Positions 9,102 to 17,939 of a DNA stretch of 64,000 nucleotides are shown in pieces. The first letter of the stretch is position 1. Each line of letters begins with the position of its first letter. A program made the translations under genes and the position numbers. The notes beneath the pieces are model-generated. The model worked only from the letters and a program-made list of their open reading frames with translations, was not told the origin of the DNA and ran no database searches. Source of the stretch: an uncultured Cyclobacteriaceae bacterium (GTDB taxonomy: Bacteria; Bacteroidota; Bacteroidia; Cytophagales; Cyclobacteriaceae); contig CAKZRQ010000015.1 in the NCBI GenBank assembly GCA_937146645.1, positions 217,750 to 281,749 on the forward strand, read 5' to 3'.

Positions 9102-9845
9102 CTACTTTTTGTACCACTTAAGAGCGTTTTCGGAAAATATTAGTCTTCGATCATCCTCATCGAAATTATCTTTAATAAGGTCCATGTCCCCAAAGGAAAA
9201 GAGTTTCGGAGCACGAGTGGAAGGTAAATCCGAGCCGAAAAGTAGTGCTTCTGGATTTATTTTCTGAATGGTTTTCATTATCTCTATCGGATCGAAATCG
9301 ACCCTTCCAAAACCGGTTGCTTTGACTTTAACGCCCCTTTCGACCAAAGCATATAAATCCTTGATACCATCTCTGGTTAGGCCGAGATGGTCGATGGAGA
9401 ATGCCGGAATTTCTCGGAGCAGACTATTGAGACCGTTGAGATCTTTGTTTTCAATGTAAAATTCGGAGTGCCATACGTATTCGGCAAAGAGTTTATGGGA
9501 TAGGTAGTTTACATCCTTGATCCCAGCCGAGCCTCCTCGCTTTAGGTTGAATCGAACGGCTCGGACACCAGCCTTATGTAGTTTTTCTATTTCTGAATCC
9601 CGAATTTCTGGATGAATATTAGCCACCCCAAAAAATGAATCTCCAAAATCCTGCAATGAATCAATAAGGTAACGCTGATCAAATCCCTGAAATGAACCAC
9701 TAACTATCGCACCTCCGATGAGTTCATGATTATCCCATTTGGATTTATAATCTTCTGTCTTGAATTCGGGAGGTAGGTAGCCTTGATTTTCAATTAATGG
9801 AAATCTTGGATCGATGATGTGAAAGTGAGCGTCAAAGATTTTCAT
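9102..9845 (-). CDS. amidohydrolase-family TIM-barrel hydrolase
   Basis: About 247 residues from the ATG at 9845 (MKIFDAHFHI); a GTG six codons upstream (9863) is also in frame. DAHFHIID at the N-terminus is the metal-binding HxH motif of the amidohydrolase_2 family. VRAVRFNLKRGG, the single His in FSIDHLG and LLFGSDLPSTRAP near the C-terminus (catalytic Asp in GSD) complete the pattern of 2-pyrone-4,6-dicarboxylate lactonase-like enzymes. Substrate unknown. It leads the operon that continues with the serine hydrolase and two methyltransferases. Confidence 0.82.
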   Translation of the reverse strand: MKIFDAHFHIIDPRFPLIENQGYLPPEFKTEDYKSKWDNHELIGGAIVSGSFQGFDQRYLIDSLQDFGDSFFGVANIHPEIRDSEIEKLHKAGVRAVRFNLKRGGSAGIKDVNYLSHKLFAEYVWHSEFYIENKDLNGLNSLLREIPAFSIDHLGLTRDGIKDLYALVERGVKVKATGFGRVDFDPIEIMKTIQKINPEALLFGSDLPSTRAPKLFSFGDMDLIKDNFDEDDRRLIFSENALKWYKK

Positions 9846-9882
9846 CCTTCGGGTTTGAGGCACAAAGAAACTTCAAGTGTAA

Positions 9883-10467
9883 TCATGCTGCTCTTCGATT
9901 GAAGAGTTCCAAGGATGTGTAAAGTGTCCATCCGAATACGATTCCAAAGACTAACCTGTGTGTGATGGGCATTGACCAAAAACCTAAAACGAAGCCCATC
10001 ATCGCCAGCATTAATATTGCCGCCGTAAAATTTGAACGGTGCCTTATTCTTTGAGGGAGCTTTGGGTTATACCCCATTCTAGAAAGCCCAAACATCCAAA
10101 AAGCCAATCCAAGGCAAATCGCAACGATATGAGCCTTCGATACTGGAGCATTCTCCATTTCGAGATCTACAGGAATGGCCGTGAATGCAAAACCCAAACC
10201 GAAAAGGGAAAGAAGAATGGAAAGAAAACGGTCATTTTTAAGTCTACCGTAGGACCATCCGAAAATGAATAAAAGTAAGCCCACTGCTACAAAACCAATA
10301 AGATTAAATAAGAAAGCGTTCGGTTGACCTTTGGCTCCAAGCTTACTGATGAAATCGTCGATGAAGCTGAAGTCAGTGTTTAGCGATCCGAAAACAATCA
10401 AGGATAGTATCAATATCCCCACAGACATGATTCCTATCATTCCGATTGTTTTTTGTGGCCAGCTCAT
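9883..10467 (-). CDS. DUF998 integral membrane protein
   Basis: A 194-residue protein with about six hydrophobic helices and the family hallmarks of DUF998: SFIDDFISKLGAKGQPNAFLFNLIGF after the first helix, and KAHIVAICLGLAFWMFGLSRMGY later. Function unknown; some relatives resemble small membrane sensors or transporters. It lies 37 nt upstream of the amidohydrolase gene on the same strand and could share its transcript. Confidence 0.8.
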   Translation of the reverse strand: MSWPQKTIGMIGIMSVGILILSLIVFGSLNTDFSFIDDFISKLGAKGQPNAFLFNLIGFVAVGLLLFIFGWSYGRLKNDRFLSILLSLFGLGFAFTAIPVDLEMENAPVSKAHIVAICLGLAFWMFGLSRMGYNPKLPQRIRHRSNFTAAILMLAMMGFVLGFWSMPITHRLVFGIVFGWTLYTSLELFNRRAA

Positions 10468-10521
10468 AGGTTTAAGATAATGAATTTGACAAGGACGGTC
10501 CTGGTTTCTGTTTAAAGTTCT

Positions 10522-11340
10522 TTACTTCGATTCAATGTCTCTGACAATGGACTTGACCATGTTGAATTTAGAGAGTTGTCCTCCGGAAAGGAAGCGTATA
10601 AACCAGTCTTCTTTCCAAGGTAGTTGATCAAAAATTTGCTTTGGGTTTAATCCCTGATTATGAAGATTTTTAACAGCTTCAAATGAGGATTCCAGGAAAT
10701 CGAGCTTCTTCGCCAGCTTTGCCTTTGGATTTTTGAATTGAGGGTTATGAGCACAAAACATCGCCTCGAAATCCAGCTCCAGAATTCTTTTGGTGGAATT
10801 TATTTGATCCTGGATACTTTCATTTTCCAGGAAATAGCCGATGAATGAATTGATGTAAAGGTCTGCCGAGAAAAGCCATTTTTTATCCCGCTCATAAAGC
10901 GCCACCATATCCTTAGCATGACCGGGAATAGGGATGATTTCGAACCTGTGATTAATAGTCTCGATTTTATCTTCAATTGTCGTGAAGTCATAAAATGGAG
11001 GTCGATCGCCCCAAGTCAGTTTTTGAGCAAGGCTCAGGTCAGGAGGATTTTTCATGAGTTCCTGACAAAGAGGAGAACAAAAAATCTCGACTTCTTTTTG
11101 CTCTTTAATCCCTTGAAGATTTCCAGTATGATCTTCGTGATGATGAGTGATAAAGACTTTCTGTACATCAAGATTTTGGGTGCGCTTCAGGAAGCTTTCT
11201 TTGATCTTGATATGTCCCGTATCTATAAGAAGTCCATCCACGAAATAAACGTGAGAGTAAAGAACTGGCTTTCCTAAGGGGTTATAACCAAATTTGAATC
11301 CTCGAACTTCCTGATGTGAAAAAGTTTCTGAAACGAGCAT
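10522..11340 (-). CDS. MBL-fold metallo-hydrolase
   Basis: A 272-residue metallo-beta-lactamase-fold protein. The metal-binding motif is THHHEDHTG (HxHxDH, about residues 80-88), followed by IPIPGHAKDMVALY (third His), KKWLFSADLYI (bridging Asp) and MFCAHNPQF (last His). The C-terminal 60 residues form a helical extension (PKQIFDQLPWKEDWFIRFLSGGQLS) like the winged-helix tail of LACTB2-type hydrolases. The substrate could be an ester, thioester or nucleic acid. All metal ligands are present. Confidence 0.87.
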   Translation of the reverse strand: MLVSETFSHQEVRGFKFGYNPLGKPVLYSHVYFVDGLLIDTGHIKIKESFLKRTQNLDVQKVFITHHHEDHTGNLQGIKEQKEVEIFCSPLCQELMKNPPDLSLAQKLTWGDRPPFYDFTTIEDKIETINHRFEIIPIPGHAKDMVALYERDKKWLFSADLYINSFIGYFLENESIQDQINSTKRILELDFEAMFCAHNPQFKNPKAKLAKKLDFLESSFEAVKNLHNQGLNPKQIFDQLPWKEDWFIRFLSGGQLSKFNMVKSIVRDIESK

Positions 11341-11355
11341 AGAATGCGTTTGATT

Positions 11356-11763
11356 TTACTTCTTTTTTGCCTGATACTTCCTAACAATTGGCATAAAATC
11401 CTTTTCCGAAGAATGCTGCATAAATTCTTGAAATACAGACATTTCTAATCTCTCTGGCGAAGAAAAGTTGAAACAACCTTTTTGGAATTTTATTCCCTTC
11501 GTTTTCGATTTCAGTTCTTCCAAAAGCTCAGGGAAGGCGTACATGACCATGGAGTGAAAAGTGTAATGTTTGGTGGTTTTAGCCAATCCATATTTGAATA
11601 CTCCTTCCTGATTGAAGACGAGGCCGGGCTGCCCACCCATGATGTTTCCGATTTCAGCCTTAACGGTTTTATCGGCTTTGGAAACAGTTTCTAAAACTGA
11701 TTGAAATAAGGCTCTATCTTCCTCACTTAGCTGACTTAAAAAATTCTCGATTTCTAATCCCAT
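11356..11763 (-). CDS. DUF1801/YdhG-like small protein
   Basis: A 135-residue soluble protein. The segments VLETVSKADKTVKAEIGNIMGGQPGLVF, YTFHSMVMYAFPELLEELKSK and FQKGCFNFSSPERLEMSVFQEFM resemble the DUF1801 fold (frataxin-like YdhG proteins) but the match is loose. It ends 15 nt before the MBL hydrolase gene and probably shares its transcript. Function unknown. Confidence 0.6.
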   Translation of the reverse strand: MGLEIENFLSQLSEEDRALFQSVLETVSKADKTVKAEIGNIMGGQPGLVFNQEGVFKYGLAKTTKHYTFHSMVMYAFPELLEELKSKTKGIKFQKGCFNFSSPERLEMSVFQEFMQHSSEKDFMPIVRKYQAKKK

Positions 11764-11827
11764 TGACTTACGATTATAAGCTAGGAAAAATAAGGAAAAT
11801 GAGATGGCTTGTAGCCCAAATGGACCT

Positions 11828-13204
11828 CTATTTCAAATGGAATTCGATGAATGATGGTTTTTCACGATCAAATGCCTGGAAAAGAAAGATCTCTCCAAAA
11901 GGCTTTTGCCCATTAGAAAGCTTAAGAAATAGTGGTCCAAATTCCGTAATCAGCGCATAGTTATCTTCAAAACCCAAGTACAGTATTGGGCTTTCATTCA
12001 GGAATTGATACTCGGAATCCAGGCTTAGCCTACCGTTACCTTCTTCTGAAAGTAAAATTTCACCATTGATTTTTATAGAGTTATCCGAGGTCTTATTTCC
12101 TGAAACGGGGCCACGAATTTTTACAAGGCTTTCATTTTGGACTAAATTATTTAAAAACAGCTGTCCAATCATCTGTGCCATTTCTTCAATGAAAACTGTG
12201 CATTGTGCATTAATCATAATGGATATGGTCAGTTTTTCTTCTGGAAAGTGTACGATGACAGTTCGGGCGCCCTGCCAGTTCCCCGCATGTTCGATGGTTC
12301 TTCGGCCAGACAAATCAGTATTTAGCCTCCAGCCTAAACTAACTCCTGTGGCTTTTCCATTTGAAAGAAGGACTTCCTTAAGTACATCTCTTTGAGCTTC
12401 AGTACTGATCATCCCATTCGTGTAGGCATCCATCATTTTTGCCAAGTCTTGAGAGGTGGATTTGAACCCGGCACCTGGGAGTTTATAGTTTCCTTTGAAA
12501 TACTGCTTATCCAAAACCAGTTTTTCCTTTTTAAAGAAATACATTTTTGCATCAGCTTGACTTAACTCATCTTCATCATCAGGAAAAGTTTGATTCATTT
12601 CCAGAGGAATGAAGATGTCGTTTTGCAGATAGTCCAAATACGTTTTCCCCGAAGCTCCCTCAATCACTCCTGCCAGAAGATTATACCCCAAAGTGGAATA
12701 TTTATAATCGGTACCAGGCTCAAAAAGTAATTCCGTCTCCTCGACCAAATCAATGAGTTCCTGACTGGATACGAAGTCTCCCCGCTTAGATCGTTCAGAT
12801 TTGGGCTGATGAGGAAGGCCTGCTGTATGACTTGCTATCTGACGGGTGGTGAGATTTTGAAGACTTGAAGATAGTCCCTCTATGTATTGGCTGATGGGAG
12901 AATCCAAATCCAGTTTTCCATCAGAAACTAGCTTCGCCAAAGCTGTAACCGTGATCATTTTAGAAACGGAAGCAGCACGAATCTGCGTCGAAGCAGTCAT
13001 GTTGACTTTATTTTCTAAGTCGGCATAGCCAAAGCCTTTGGAGTAAACCAAATTTCCATCTCGATTCACACATACAGAAACACCAGGTAGATCCGACTCT
13101 TCCAGAAATTGGATCAAAAGGTTATCAAGGATTTTTTCTGATAAGTTTTGAGCAAATAAAACCTGGGAGACGAGAAGTAAAATAAATGTTGGGAGTGCTT
13201 TCAT
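11828..13204 (-). CDS. secreted serine hydrolase, beta-lactamase/class C PBP family
   Basis: A 458-residue protein with a signal peptide (residues 1-19, ending LFAQN), catalytic SVSK at residues 79-82, a YST motif in the expected YxN position (YKYSTLGYNLL), and HAGNWQG as the third motif. A C-terminal extension of about 100 residues follows, looking like a beta-rich lipocalin-type domain (INGEILLSEEGNGRLSLDSEYQF), as in many Bacteroidota beta-lactamase-related proteins. It is the third paralogue of this class in the block. Confidence 0.85.
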   Translation of the reverse strand: MKALPTFILLLVSQVLFAQNLSEKILDNLLIQFLEESDLPGVSVCVNRDGNLVYSKGFGYADLENKVNMTASTQIRAASVSKMITVTALAKLVSDGKLDLDSPISQYIEGLSSSLQNLTTRQIASHTAGLPHQPKSERSKRGDFVSSQELIDLVEETELLFEPGTDYKYSTLGYNLLAGVIEGASGKTYLDYLQNDIFIPLEMNQTFPDDEDELSQADAKMYFFKKEKLVLDKQYFKGNYKLPGAGFKSTSQDLAKMMDAYTNGMISTEAQRDVLKEVLLSNGKATGVSLGWRLNTDLSGRRTIEHAGNWQGARTVIVHFPEEKLTISIMINAQCTVFIEEMAQMIGQLFLNNLVQNESLVKIRGPVSGNKTSDNSIKINGEILLSEEGNGRLSLDSEYQFLNESPILYLGFEDNYALITEFGPLFLKLSNGQKPFGEIFLFQAFDREKPSFIEFHLK

Positions 13205-13285
13205 GGCTGGATTGAATTCAGCTCGAATCTAGTATGTAAATCTCCTCTAGCCCGGTGTCAAGTGGTACTTGTGGCGAATCAATCC

Positions 13286-14038
13286 TTATTTGTGGTGAAT
13301 CTGATCCAGATTTGGAATCAGCTTCCGGAAGCTGTCGGACACAGGAACTTCAGACGAAGTAGTGAGAAGAGAGTTTTTGTTTTTCCACTGGATGATGTGA
13401 TTGGGGTTCACCAGGTAACTTCTATGCGTTTGAAGTAAGTCGGGTACATCATTTTTAACTTCTTTCATCGTATACCGAATCAGCCTTTGGTGGAGCTGGC
13501 TGTCTTCCAAATAATTAATTTCGAGGTAGTTATCAGCGGCTTTGATAAATACCAAATCATCAAAACGTAGGCTTAATTGATCGTATTTTTTCTTTCCCAA
13601 TAAGATTTTTTGTTGCTCGGGCTTTGGCTTCGCCAAAAAGAACCAACGGAGAAGAACGATGGCAGGAACCAATAAAATGAAAATGGGTAGGTAAACTCTG
13701 GTGACAAAGATTGGGAAATGGTAGTCGCCTTGAATGAAGTTCGAGGAATAATAAAAAAAGACGGGTAGGAGTGGGACTATAAGGAGGAATGCCACACATA
13801 GGATCTCAGTTTTCCAGCCTTTTTTGATAGGAAATCTTATCTCCATTAAAGCAAAAGCCAAATAGGATAAAGCGAACAATATGCCATATCCTGGCATCAT
13901 GATAATCCTGTTTTCGAATCTCACATCGATGAGATCGAAAGGAGCGATCAACACTAAAAATAGTACAATCCAAAGTGCTAAAATCAGAGCGATAAGTCCA
14001 TGGTAAAAAAGAGGATTCGGATTTACTTTCTGGCTCAT
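13286..14038 (-). CDS. membrane-anchored LytTR DNA-binding regulator
   Basis: A 250-residue protein with four N-terminal hydrophobic helices (about residues 15-135) and a C-terminal LytTR domain: LSLRFDDLVFIKAADNYLEINYLE, then LLQTHRSYLVNPNHIIQWKN. It has no receiver domain, so the membrane part must sense the signal directly or through a partner. The partner is likely the multispanning protein at 14069-14749, whose stop lies 30 nt upstream. A protein of the same architecture is at 25816. Confidence 0.85.
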   Translation of the reverse strand: MSQKVNPNPLFYHGLIALILALWIVLFLVLIAPFDLIDVRFENRIIMMPGYGILFALSYLAFALMEIRFPIKKGWKTEILCVAFLLIVPLLPVFFYYSSNFIQGDYHFPIFVTRVYLPIFILLVPAIVLLRWFFLAKPKPEQQKILLGKKKYDQLSLRFDDLVFIKAADNYLEINYLEDSQLHQRLIRYTMKEVKNDVPDLLQTHRSYLVNPNHIIQWKNKNSLLTTSSEVPVSDSFRKLIPNLDQIHHK

Positions 14039-14068
14039 CGAGTCTTTGTTGATTATGACTTGTTCAAT

Positions 14069-14749
14069 TTAACTTTTCAGTTCTTTGCGCAGCAGAAAAA
14101 TATCCGAAAGATGAGTCCATACGACCAGAGGAACAATGGTAGCCGGAAGTAGTACAAAAGGAAAATAAGAAATGGCTCTATTGGGTTGCTCAAAGGCAAA
14201 CTGCTGAAAAGGTAATTCTGCAGATAGGATTCCATTGAAAAGAATGAAAAGCACAAAGCAAAGTCCGATAAAATTCCAGCCAATTAATCCCTTTTTACCA
14301 ATCCATTTTTTGTAGATGAAAAACCCAACAATCGGAGCACTAAATCCTATCAAGATGTCAAAATTTCTTCCTTCAAAGGTCATGAGTTCAGGAATCATTT
14401 CGTTCACGAACAAATAGTAAAGAACGATTTCGACTGGGATCCGAATGATATGAGAGAAAGTGCTAATTAGCCTATTTCTGGACAGGGAAATCTTTTCGAT
14501 CTGCGTGGGTAGCAATCCATAAAATATTACCAGAGTAGCAGGAATTAATATCAAACCAAACCTGGGAGGGATCGATTCGGTGTCCTGATAAAATCCATTT
14601 AAGGCTAGGATGGCGTGGATAAGACTCCAAACAATAATTAGGCCGGTTATTCTGCTTGGTTTACCATTCGCGAAATGAAAGAAACCCAATGTTAGAATAA
14701 GGGTAGCAGCAAAAAGGAGCTCAATCCAGGCTGGAAGATTTTCTATCAT
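14069..14749 (-). CDS. multispanning membrane protein, partner of LytTR gene
   Basis: A 226-residue protein made almost wholly of hydrophobic helices (about seven), with no extracytoplasmic domain. I do not recognise a characterised family. Features seen are WSLIHAILALNGFYQD, PPRFGLILIPATLVIFYG and GRNFDILIGFSAPIVGFFIYKKW. It is followed after 30 nt by the membrane-LytTR regulator, and that pairing suggests it provides or modifies the signal. This is inference from context only. Confidence 0.7.
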   Translation of the reverse strand: MIENLPAWIELLFAATLILTLGFFHFANGKPSRITGLIIVWSLIHAILALNGFYQDTESIPPRFGLILIPATLVIFYGLLPTQIEKISLSRNRLISTFSHIIRIPVEIVLYYLFVNEMIPELMTFEGRNFDILIGFSAPIVGFFIYKKWIGKKGLIGWNFIGLCFVLFILFNGILSAELPFQQFAFEQPNRAISYFPFVLLPATIVPLVVWTHLSDIFLLRKELKS

Positions 14750-14821
14750 TCAGATTTTCACCATTGTTGAGTTCAATTTAAGTCAAAATAGCCAATGGTA
14801 TAATTAGACAGAGGAGAGCCT

Positions 14822-15613
14822 CTACTTCCAATCTTTTGAATTGAAAAGGAAATTAAGGGAGAGGGTAAGATTTCTGTTCATTACTATTGGTAAATCACCA
14901 TTTATGAGTTCCGGTGAGTTGAAGCTAGACCATGAGTATTTCATTGAGAATATAACCGGCTTAAGAAAGACTGAAGCGTTGATACCAGGTTCGATTGCGA
15001 ATTTTTGGCTATTACTTTCAAGGAATTGTTCCAGTCTAAGAGGCTCTTGAGGATCCTGATAAAGGTAATCCACTGACTGAAAATCGATGTAATTAAATTT
15101 CAGAGAACCGAGTAACCAAAAATTCTTGGACTTAAAACCTATGGCAGGTTGAATGAAGTAATTGCCGAATTCGGAGTCAACGAAGGAATCATCCGATCTA
15201 CCATTTTTGATGAACCCCATACCATAGCCTGCTGAAACTTCATATCGCCATCTCTCATCTTTTTTATCTACCCAGTATCTACCAACGCCAAGTTGAAGTA
15301 GAGAGGCCTGGCTTCCCCAGTCCAAAAGACCAAATAAGTCATCCCCCTCTGGCTCACTTTCACCATCCCAAGTCAAAAAGCTCCCGGCCGCGAAATAATG
15401 GTCTGAAAAAGCATAGGATCCATTAAATGAAAAGCTACCATTTCCTCCAGATTCAGATGAACTAGAACCGAACCCCAGTCCAAATTGCAATTCTCCCTTT
15501 TCCTCTGGTAATGGGGTAACATGCTCTATTGTGGAATAAAGAACAGGTGAACAAGAAGAAAAGACGAAAGCTCCTATCAAGCACCAAATCCAAAAAAACC
15601 TATGTCTCTTCAT
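14822..15613 (-). CDS. outer membrane beta-barrel-like lipoprotein
   Basis: A 263-residue protein with an N-terminal signal and lipobox (FVFSSC, Cys21). The body has alternating amphipathic strands separated by Gly/Asn/Ser turns (GELQFGLGFGSSSSESGGNGSF and SFNGSYAFSDHYFAAGSF) and ends NLTLSLNFLFN, which looks like an outer membrane beta-barrel. No specific family is recognised. The upstream DUF3052 gene ends at the adjacent base, so the two genes form an operon. Confidence 0.7.
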   Translation of the reverse strand: MKRHRFFWIWCLIGAFVFSSCSPVLYSTIEHVTPLPEEKGELQFGLGFGSSSSESGGNGSFSFNGSYAFSDHYFAAGSFLTWDGESEPEGDDLFGLLDWGSQASLLQLGVGRYWVDKKDERWRYEVSAGYGMGFIKNGRSDDSFVDSEFGNYFIQPAIGFKSKNFWLLGSLKFNYIDFQSVDYLYQDPQEPLRLEQFLESNSQKFAIEPGINASVFLKPVIFSMKYSWSSFNSPELINGDLPIVMNRNLTLSLNFLFNSKDWK

Positions 15614-16030
15614 TTACTTAACCCTATCCTTTACAGGAATCACAAATTTCAACCCAGACCAAGTTTCATTTATCGAACAAACTTTTACATCTACTAAACC
15701 GGCATCAAGCCCTATTCTTCTCACCACGTTACCATCCAGATCAGTTTTGACTTTGGAGGCCTTTTTTGGCCATGAAATCCAAATCATCCCGTGTTGCGTG
15801 ATTTGATTTTTTAAGGCATGCAAATCGCTTTCAAGTTCCTTGGATTCTTTATAGAAATAATGGATAAAATCGGCTTTTGTTTTAGGGTTTGATATTTCGA
15901 TGAGGTCGTCGGGTAAATCAGGGAATAAACTAAAATACTCCGCAGGGTGATTTAAGATTTTCACCTTAAAACCAGGCTTAAGACCTAACTTTTTTGCCAA
16001 AGGAGTACCAGAATATCCTGATGTGTTCAT
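15614..16030 (-). CDS. DUF3052-family protein
   Basis: A 138-residue soluble protein with the DUF3052 pattern: GYSGTPLAKKLGLKPG at the start, FIHYFYKESKELESDL, MIWISWPKKASK, and VRRIGLDAGLVDVKVCSINETWSGLKFV at the end. The family's function is unknown. It is translated immediately upstream of the barrel-like lipoprotein with no intergenic base. Confidence 0.83.
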   Translation of the reverse strand: MNTSGYSGTPLAKKLGLKPGFKVKILNHPAEYFSLFPDLPDDLIEISNPKTKADFIHYFYKESKELESDLHALKNQITQHGMIWISWPKKASKVKTDLDGNVVRRIGLDAGLVDVKVCSINETWSGLKFVIPVKDRVK

Positions 16031-16162
16031 CTTAATCTCATGGATTTCTAAGTAAGATAATTAAAAAGCTTATTGATTTTCTGAACGCTGATTATCAAAT
16101 GATTAAGTGTTTTCAATAGACTAAATGTCAAGAGAAACCTCTTGAAATAGTGATAAAATGAT

Positions 16163-16179
16163 TTTCGAATCGTTCGAAA
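16163..16179. repeat. short inverted repeat TTTCGAA-TCG-TTCGAAA
   Basis: Two 7-bp arms, TTTCGAA and TTCGAAA, around a 3-nt spacer, within the 282-nt AT-rich divergent spacer between the DUF3052 gene and the lipoprotein gene at 16313. It could be a regulator site, but it is short and lies 134 nt from the downstream start, so chance is possible. Confidence 0.3.
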
Positions 16180-16312
16180 TAAGAGCTTAATAACTTCTAG
16201 AATTGTATTATTTCATGTTATTGGCATTTTTATTGATTTGAAATGCGATATAATTGATATGAAAGACTCAAAATTTCATTATTGATTTAACCATCACCTT
16301 TAAAAATGTAAA

Positions 16313-16975
16313 ATGAAAAGATTGTTATCACTTAATTCAGCACTTCTTCTTGTGTTGATTTTTGCTATTTCCTCTTGTGTATCAGATTTAGAGGAAGCAC
16401 AGGAGCCCGTTGTTTCTGAGGCAGAACTTCTTGTAGAAGAGGAATCGGAGGGAGGGGAAAATCTCAGACGAGGAGTTTTCGGAAAGAATAGAAGTCGATT
16501 CTATTTCGAAAGATTTCAAAACACATTAAGTGTCATCCCAGGGGATGGCTTCAATCCAGAGACTCTAGAAAATGCATTTGTACCTGGTACAGGAAAAGGG
16601 AGAGCCACTTTTATGGGGAATGCTACTACCTTCCTTAATCAGTTCACGCAACTAGGACCAGAAGGATTAGGAACAATCGGCAAACCTGTCACACAATTCT
16701 ACGGACAGCAGTTAGCTGAATTAGGAATTACAAATGTCCCTGATGAAGTAAGTTCGATCACTGCTGACGCCAAAGGGAATTCAGTTTGGTTCAAAAACCT
16801 AGGGAATAAGATTACTCCAGTATCTGAGACTAGATTTAATTTCGAGGCGGATGTAGAAGTAATAGGAGGTACCGGTAGATTTGAAAATGCCACTGGAAAA
16901 GGAAAAGTTCGAGGCTTTTTTAATCCTATGACTCAAGAAGGATCCAGTATTATTTTCGGAAGAATTAAGTTTTAA
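16313..16975 (+). CDS. putative exported lipoprotein
   Basis: A 220-residue protein with a lipoprotein signal (FAISSC, Cys22), an acidic linker of about 25 residues, and a beta-rich domain with GKGRATFMGNATTFLNQF and VIGGTGRFENATGKGKVRG. The GGTGRF-x-x-ATG pattern recurs in small secreted beta-sandwich proteins of unknown function. It is monocistronic, with a strong terminator right after it. No enzymatic motif is seen. Confidence 0.7.
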   Translation: MKRLLSLNSALLLVLIFAISSCVSDLEEAQEPVVSEAELLVEEESEGGENLRRGVFGKNRSRFYFERFQNTLSVIPGDGFNPETLENAFVPGTGKGRATFMGNATTFLNQFTQLGPEGLGTIGKPVTQFYGQQLAELGITNVPDEVSSITADAKGNSVWFKNLGNKITPVSETRFNFEADVEVIGGTGRFENATGKGKVRGFFNPMTQEGSSIIFGRIKF

Positions 16976-16997
16976 AAATATAATTATACCGTCGACG

Positions 16998-17032
16998 AAA
17001 ACCCCTAAAATCTTTGGCTTTAGGGGTTTTTT
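16998..17032 (+). terminator. rho-independent terminator
   Basis: AAAACCCCTAAA and TTTAGGGGTTTT form a 12-bp stem around ATCTTTGGC, followed by T residues. It lies 22 nt after the lipoprotein stop and would work in both directions. Confidence 0.88.
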
Positions 17033-17081
17033 CATGTCCTTTTTTCTAGTTGAAGCTGAGCTTCTAATTTTTTTTATGCGA

Positions 17082-17103
17082 GGGGGGTAGGGTAGAAAGG
17101 GGG
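17082..17103 (+). other. G-rich tract before DUF2490 gene
   Basis: Runs of six, three and five G within 22 nt, in an otherwise AT-rich spacer, 30 nt before the TTG start of the DUF2490 gene. It could form a G-quadruplex-like structure in the leader or on the coding strand, though only three runs of at least three G are present. Confidence 0.35.
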
Positions 17104-17133
17104 TGAGGTGTTTTATAGACAAACATCAAACCC

Positions 17134-17937
17134 TTGAAAAGACTCATCTTATTTTTCTTTTTTCTTATTCTGATCTCAACTTCAGGATATTCCCAGGATT
17201 TATCAGAAGACTTTAAAAATTGGTACATCCTGGGAGTCAATGCGAGGATTAATTCTAAATCTACCCTCAAATTAAGTAGGCTTAATTCATATGACGTCAG
17301 GCCTTATCGACAAGGGTTTAATCAGACTTCACTGGGCTTTGCTCGAAGAGCAAATAAAAAGTGGGAGTGGGGGACTGGATATGCCTTTAGTACCATCATA
17401 GGGACTGCAAGGAAGACCAACTATCACAGAATAAGCGGTTTTGTAAGTCATCGCTCCAGATATGGGAAATTACGAATGAAGAACACCATTCAAGCGGAAA
17501 AATACTTTCCAAGACTTCAAAAATTCGGAGCAAGACTGGTATTCACTAATAAGTGGACTTTTCATCCTGGCAATTGGCCTCTAAAGATGACGCCCTATAT
17601 CCGAAATCAACTTTACTACTATCAAGGAGGAGACCCGATTACCTATTGGCTGGACGAGGATGATATTGAAATAAGTGAAGAGGGTGAGAGCGAGGAATTC
17701 ATTCGTCAAGCACCAAATGGCTTACATCGATACCGATTCACCCTTGGGGTAAGATCCAAGCTCTCTAAAGAGTTAGCCCTCAGCCTCTTCTTCATGAGGC
17801 AAGTAGAGTTCAATACCGGTTGGGCTCCCTATCGGGAGCTGAATGTATACAACCAAAGCATGACCAGAATCAAAAGACCCTTTAATAATTATTCATTGAT
17901 AGGCATTAGCCTGAATTACACCTTTAAAACGTACTAG
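17134..17937 (+). CDS. DUF2490 outer membrane protein
   Basis: A 267-residue protein with a signal peptide ending TSGYSQ. The only in-frame start is TTG at 17134, since an in-frame TAG lies 18 nt upstream. The DUF2490 signature is visible: DLSEDFKNWYILGVNARINSKSTLKLS, then repeated antiparallel strands with aromatic girdles (YRISGFVSHRSRYGKLRMKN is of this kind), ending YSLIGISLNYTFK. It is probably a small outer membrane barrel. The P-loop NTPase gene starts 2 nt after its stop. Confidence 0.8.
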   Translation: MKRLILFFFFLILISTSGYSQDLSEDFKNWYILGVNARINSKSTLKLSRLNSYDVRPYRQGFNQTSLGFARRANKKWEWGTGYAFSTIIGTARKTNYHRISGFVSHRSRYGKLRMKNTIQAEKYFPRLQKFGARLVFTNKWTFHPGNWPLKMTPYIRNQLYYYQGGDPITYWLDEDDIEISEEGESEEFIRQAPNGLHRYRFTLGVRSKLSKELALSLFFMRQVEFNTGWAPYRELNVYNQSMTRIKRPFNNYSLIGISLNYTFKTY

Positions 17938-17939
17938 AA

